Shown: piece by piece, positions 62,251 through 64,000 of the stretch
Layout of the letters: each line of letters opens with the position of its first letter
Numbering within the stretch: position 1 is the stretch's first letter
Source of the DNA: Isochrysis galbana
Lineage: Eukaryota; Haptophyta; Isochrysidales; Isochrysidaceae
Direction: 5' to 3'
Assembly: GCA_018136815.1 (NCBI GenBank)
Contig: CM030937.1
Location: forward strand, 690,553 to 754,552
DNA: 64,000 bases
Notes under the pieces: generated by a model
Told to the model about the DNA's origin: nothing
What the model saw: only the letters and a program-made list of their open reading frames with translations
Databases searched by the model: none
Made by a program: the position numbers and the translations under genes

Positions 62251-62583
62251 CTAGCTGACACAGTCCACAGCAATTTGCGTCTCTACCTCTACACATTTTA
62301 TGATCGCATCAACACGCATTTCAATTGACTCCAATGTGTACATGAGTTTCATAACGAACAGCCGCTCACAAATCGCTACAATTGCCAAGGCGAGAAGGCC
62401 CGACTTTGCACCAAGACTGAACGGGACAGCGGCACTTTGTTTGGGGTTAAGCCTGTTGTATTGTACGACCCACCAAGCACCATATATATTGACAAATACG
62501 ACACCCTTGTAGCTACGCCAATCGCCGCATCTGCCCGTGCGCACTGCGTCGAAATCGGCCACGCCCCCGGCTTCGGCTTCCAA
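62251..62583 (-). CDS. Candidate small membrane protein or terminal exon
   Basis: 110 codons on the minus strand. The middle reads VVFVNIYGAWWVVQYNRLNP, then a hydrophobic SGLLALAIVAICERLFVMKL that could span a membrane, and an acidic/hydrophobic tail IEMRVDAIIKCVEVETQ. No family recognised. A diverged copy of the AWWV.Q.N..NPK part exists at 63917-63992 on the same strand, suggesting a local duplication of a real coding segment. May be the last exon of a gene whose upstream part lies in 62584-62740. Confidence 0.35.
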   Translation of the reverse strand: MEAEAGGVADFDAVRTGRCGDWRSYKGVVFVNIYGAWWVVQYNRLNPKQSAAVPFSLGAKSGLLALAIVAICERLFVMKLMYTLESIEMRVDAIIKCVEVETQIAVDCVS

Positions 62584-62745
62584 CGCTAGCGAAGGTGCGG
62601 GCCATCAAAAGTCCCAGTGCACCACCCGAACACGGGGGGAAATTACCCCCCACATATATACATGTTATATTTACTAGAGTATTCGACCCCCCTCTCCGAC
62701 CCCCCTCCCCCCCCCCCCGCACACACACACTCAATTGCATCGTGA

Positions 62746-63111
62746 TCACAGCAGAGTAACCTGCACCTTGAGCTTCCTCAGCTGTGAGAGCATTGGCTGG
62801 CTCTCCGCGCCAATAGGGTTGCACGAGAGGTTTACCGACGACAGCCGGAAGCTCCGCGCGAGCTCGCACAGGCGCTGCACGCCCGCCGGTCCGATCCGGT
62901 TGCGGTCGAGGATGAGCGTATGGGTCCTCCGACACGCTCCTGCCTCAAGCACGCGACAGACCATGTCCAAGGCCTCGTCATCGAGATCCGCATCAGACAG
63001 ACACACGGTGGAGCAGTTGGAGGATATACACTGAAGGTACTCCACTCGATGCGCGAGAGGCATGGGAGCGCGGCTTTGGCGAGCGTGCGTAGGACATCGC
63101 CGTCTGCACAA
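62746..63111 (-). CDS. Leucine-rich-repeat (ribonuclease-inhibitor type) C-terminal exon
   Basis: On the minus strand the frame contains two to three RI-type LRR units: CSTVCLSDADLDDEALDMVC, THTLILDRNRIGPAGVQRLC and SSVNLSCNPIGAESQPMLSQ, each with the L-x-x-N/D-x-x-I/L...G/A pattern, ending KLKVQVTLL-stop. Such repeats mediate protein binding. The 5' limit is uncertain: sense may begin inside the frame after an intron, with an upstream exon near 63240-63415 (frame containing EALVHAVARHTRSVALLALK and a GTGTAAC donor-like end). Most of the gene is probably upstream or beyond this window. Confidence 0.5.
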   Translation of the reverse strand: MCRRRCPTHARQSRAPMPLAHRVEYLQCISSNCSTVCLSDADLDDEALDMVCRVLEAGACRRTHTLILDRNRIGPAGVQRLCELARSFRLSSVNLSCNPIGAESQPMLSQLRKLKVQVTLL

Positions 63112-64000
63112 CTCAAGCGCCCCGCCCTTGGGAGGGAATACACCCTCCCCACCCCAATGTAGAGTGCAATGCCTGTAGGTGTTTCGTGACGGGTATTACT
63201 TCAGTCCAAGGAAGGCACCAACGCGGAGCGGCCTGCAAAAACTTTTTTAACGTTACACCAATACGTCCGCCACGTCCACGTACCCGGCCTTGAGCGCCAG
63301 CAGCGCCACCGAACGCGTGTGCCGCGCGACCGCGTGCACGAGCGCCTCGCTGCTGTGGTTGCCGAGCAGACTCGGAGGCCGCAGCGGCACCGTCAGCGCC
63401 ATGTCCATGTTCCACCGCATAGTGCAGGGCCGTGTCCACGCATGCGCGCACGAGGGGTGGTGTCATGTCAGGGAGAACGAGGCGAAGGAGGGGGCTGGGG
63501 CGCTGGGCGTGTAGAGGGGCCGGGGCGCTGGGCGGATGGGGGACGGCTCGGCGGCTGGGGAGGAAGGGGGAGGCGAGGGGTTGGGGGAGCTCGGCGGGGA
63601 GGGGGGGGGGGGGACTCAGCGGCGGGGGGAAGGGGGTCGAGAATAATCATACCGTCAGGGGGCCCAATCTTTTCACAAGCAGTGTGACCTTTTCACAGGA
63701 GGCGTCTGTGAAAAGCCCAGTGAAGTGTGTGTGTGTGGGGGGGGCAGTCACAATGGGGACGGTCGAAGTCCCGCGCCTTTTGGCGCGGAGGGGGGGGGGG
63801 GTATTGGAAGTCACAAGTGTCAGAGCGGGGACGGTAGAAGTCCCGCACCTTCGTCCCGGTGCCGAGATTCACGCGAGTACCCAACTTTGAGCCGTCACCG
63901 GGCGCGCTGCCGGATTTTTGGGGTTGATCCAGTTGTTTTGTATGACCCACCAAGCACCAAGCACCAAGCACCAAGCATCATATTGACATATGAATATTAC
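63112..64000. repeat. G-rich minisatellites and a partial duplication at the window edge
   Basis: 63485-63610 is GGGGC/GGGGA low-complexity. GGGACGGT(C/A)GAAGTCCCGC(G/A) occurs at 63757-63775 and 63829-63847. 63917-63992 is a diverged copy of 62440-62496 with an expanded (GCACCAA)3 heptamer. A possible upstream exon of the LRR gene lies at 63240-63415 (minus). Confidence 0.45.

Noticed and set aside
63113-63466. Ankyrin-like DTALHYAVEHGH at the start of a minus-strand frame
   Set aside because: Only one partial repeat; the next residues are Ala/Arg low-complexity, and another frame fits better as an exon of the LRR gene.

Overview
This 64 kb window is nuclear DNA of a GC-rich eukaryotic alga. 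Several genes have spliceosomal introns of about 120-190 bp (GT...AG, often with GTGCG/GTAAG donors). Several predicted proteins begin with an ER-type signal peptide followed by an S/A/R-rich transit-like stretch, as expected for a secondary red-lineage plastid. The pyrimidine-rich leaders, heavy low-complexity DNA and high GC make a haptophyte (Prymnesium/Chrysochromulina/Emiliania-like) my best guess; another secondary alga, such as a pelagophyte, cannot be excluded from sequence reading alone.

Layout. 0-7 kb: dispersed repeats, a long polypyrimidine leader and one hypothetical gene (2911-3462). 7-13.5 kb: three plastid-type genes: a lumenal FKBP isomerase (minus), a coiled-coil membrane protein (minus) and an LCIB/theta-carbonic-anhydrase homologue with a twin-arginine lumen signal (plus). 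13.5-18.4 kb: repeats, then a single-exon zinc-ribbon-like disordered protein. 19-25 kb: mobile and acquired material: a membrane-anchored triple cystine-knot protein, a frameshifted GNAT, an endonuclease/RT LINE fragment, and a two-exon transposase-like gene. 27.5-32.2 kb: a five-exon, signal-peptide-bearing SMUBP2-like SF1 helicase. 32-43 kb: repeat-dense DNA with a SINE-like element carrying a 17-bp target-site duplication, plus weakly supported genes. 43-50 kb: a plastid SufA/IscA-type Fe-S carrier, a METTL21-like methyltransferase, a 1-kb element with inverted ends, and a 2OG-Fe(II) hydroxylase with TPRs. 52.9-57.5 kb: a three-exon gene whose product joins UBA, UIM, Ufd2 (E4) core and a BIRC6-like E2 domain, with no U-box. 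58-60 kb: an intact mariner element with Stowaway-like ends. 60.7-64 kb: an Mpv17/PMP22 membrane protein, an LRR exon and fragments.

How it fits together. There is no operon logic. Host genes stand alone, usually preceded on the sense strand by a CT-rich tract, and are separated by nested repeat families. Plastid biology recurs (carbon concentration, lumen folding, Fe-S assembly, nucleic-acid helicase). The most unusual item is the E4-E2 fusion at 52.9-57.5 kb, in which the E2 domain sits where the E2-recruiting U-box normally lies. Exon joins were made by eye from frame continuity and family resemblance; no search or alignment was run.
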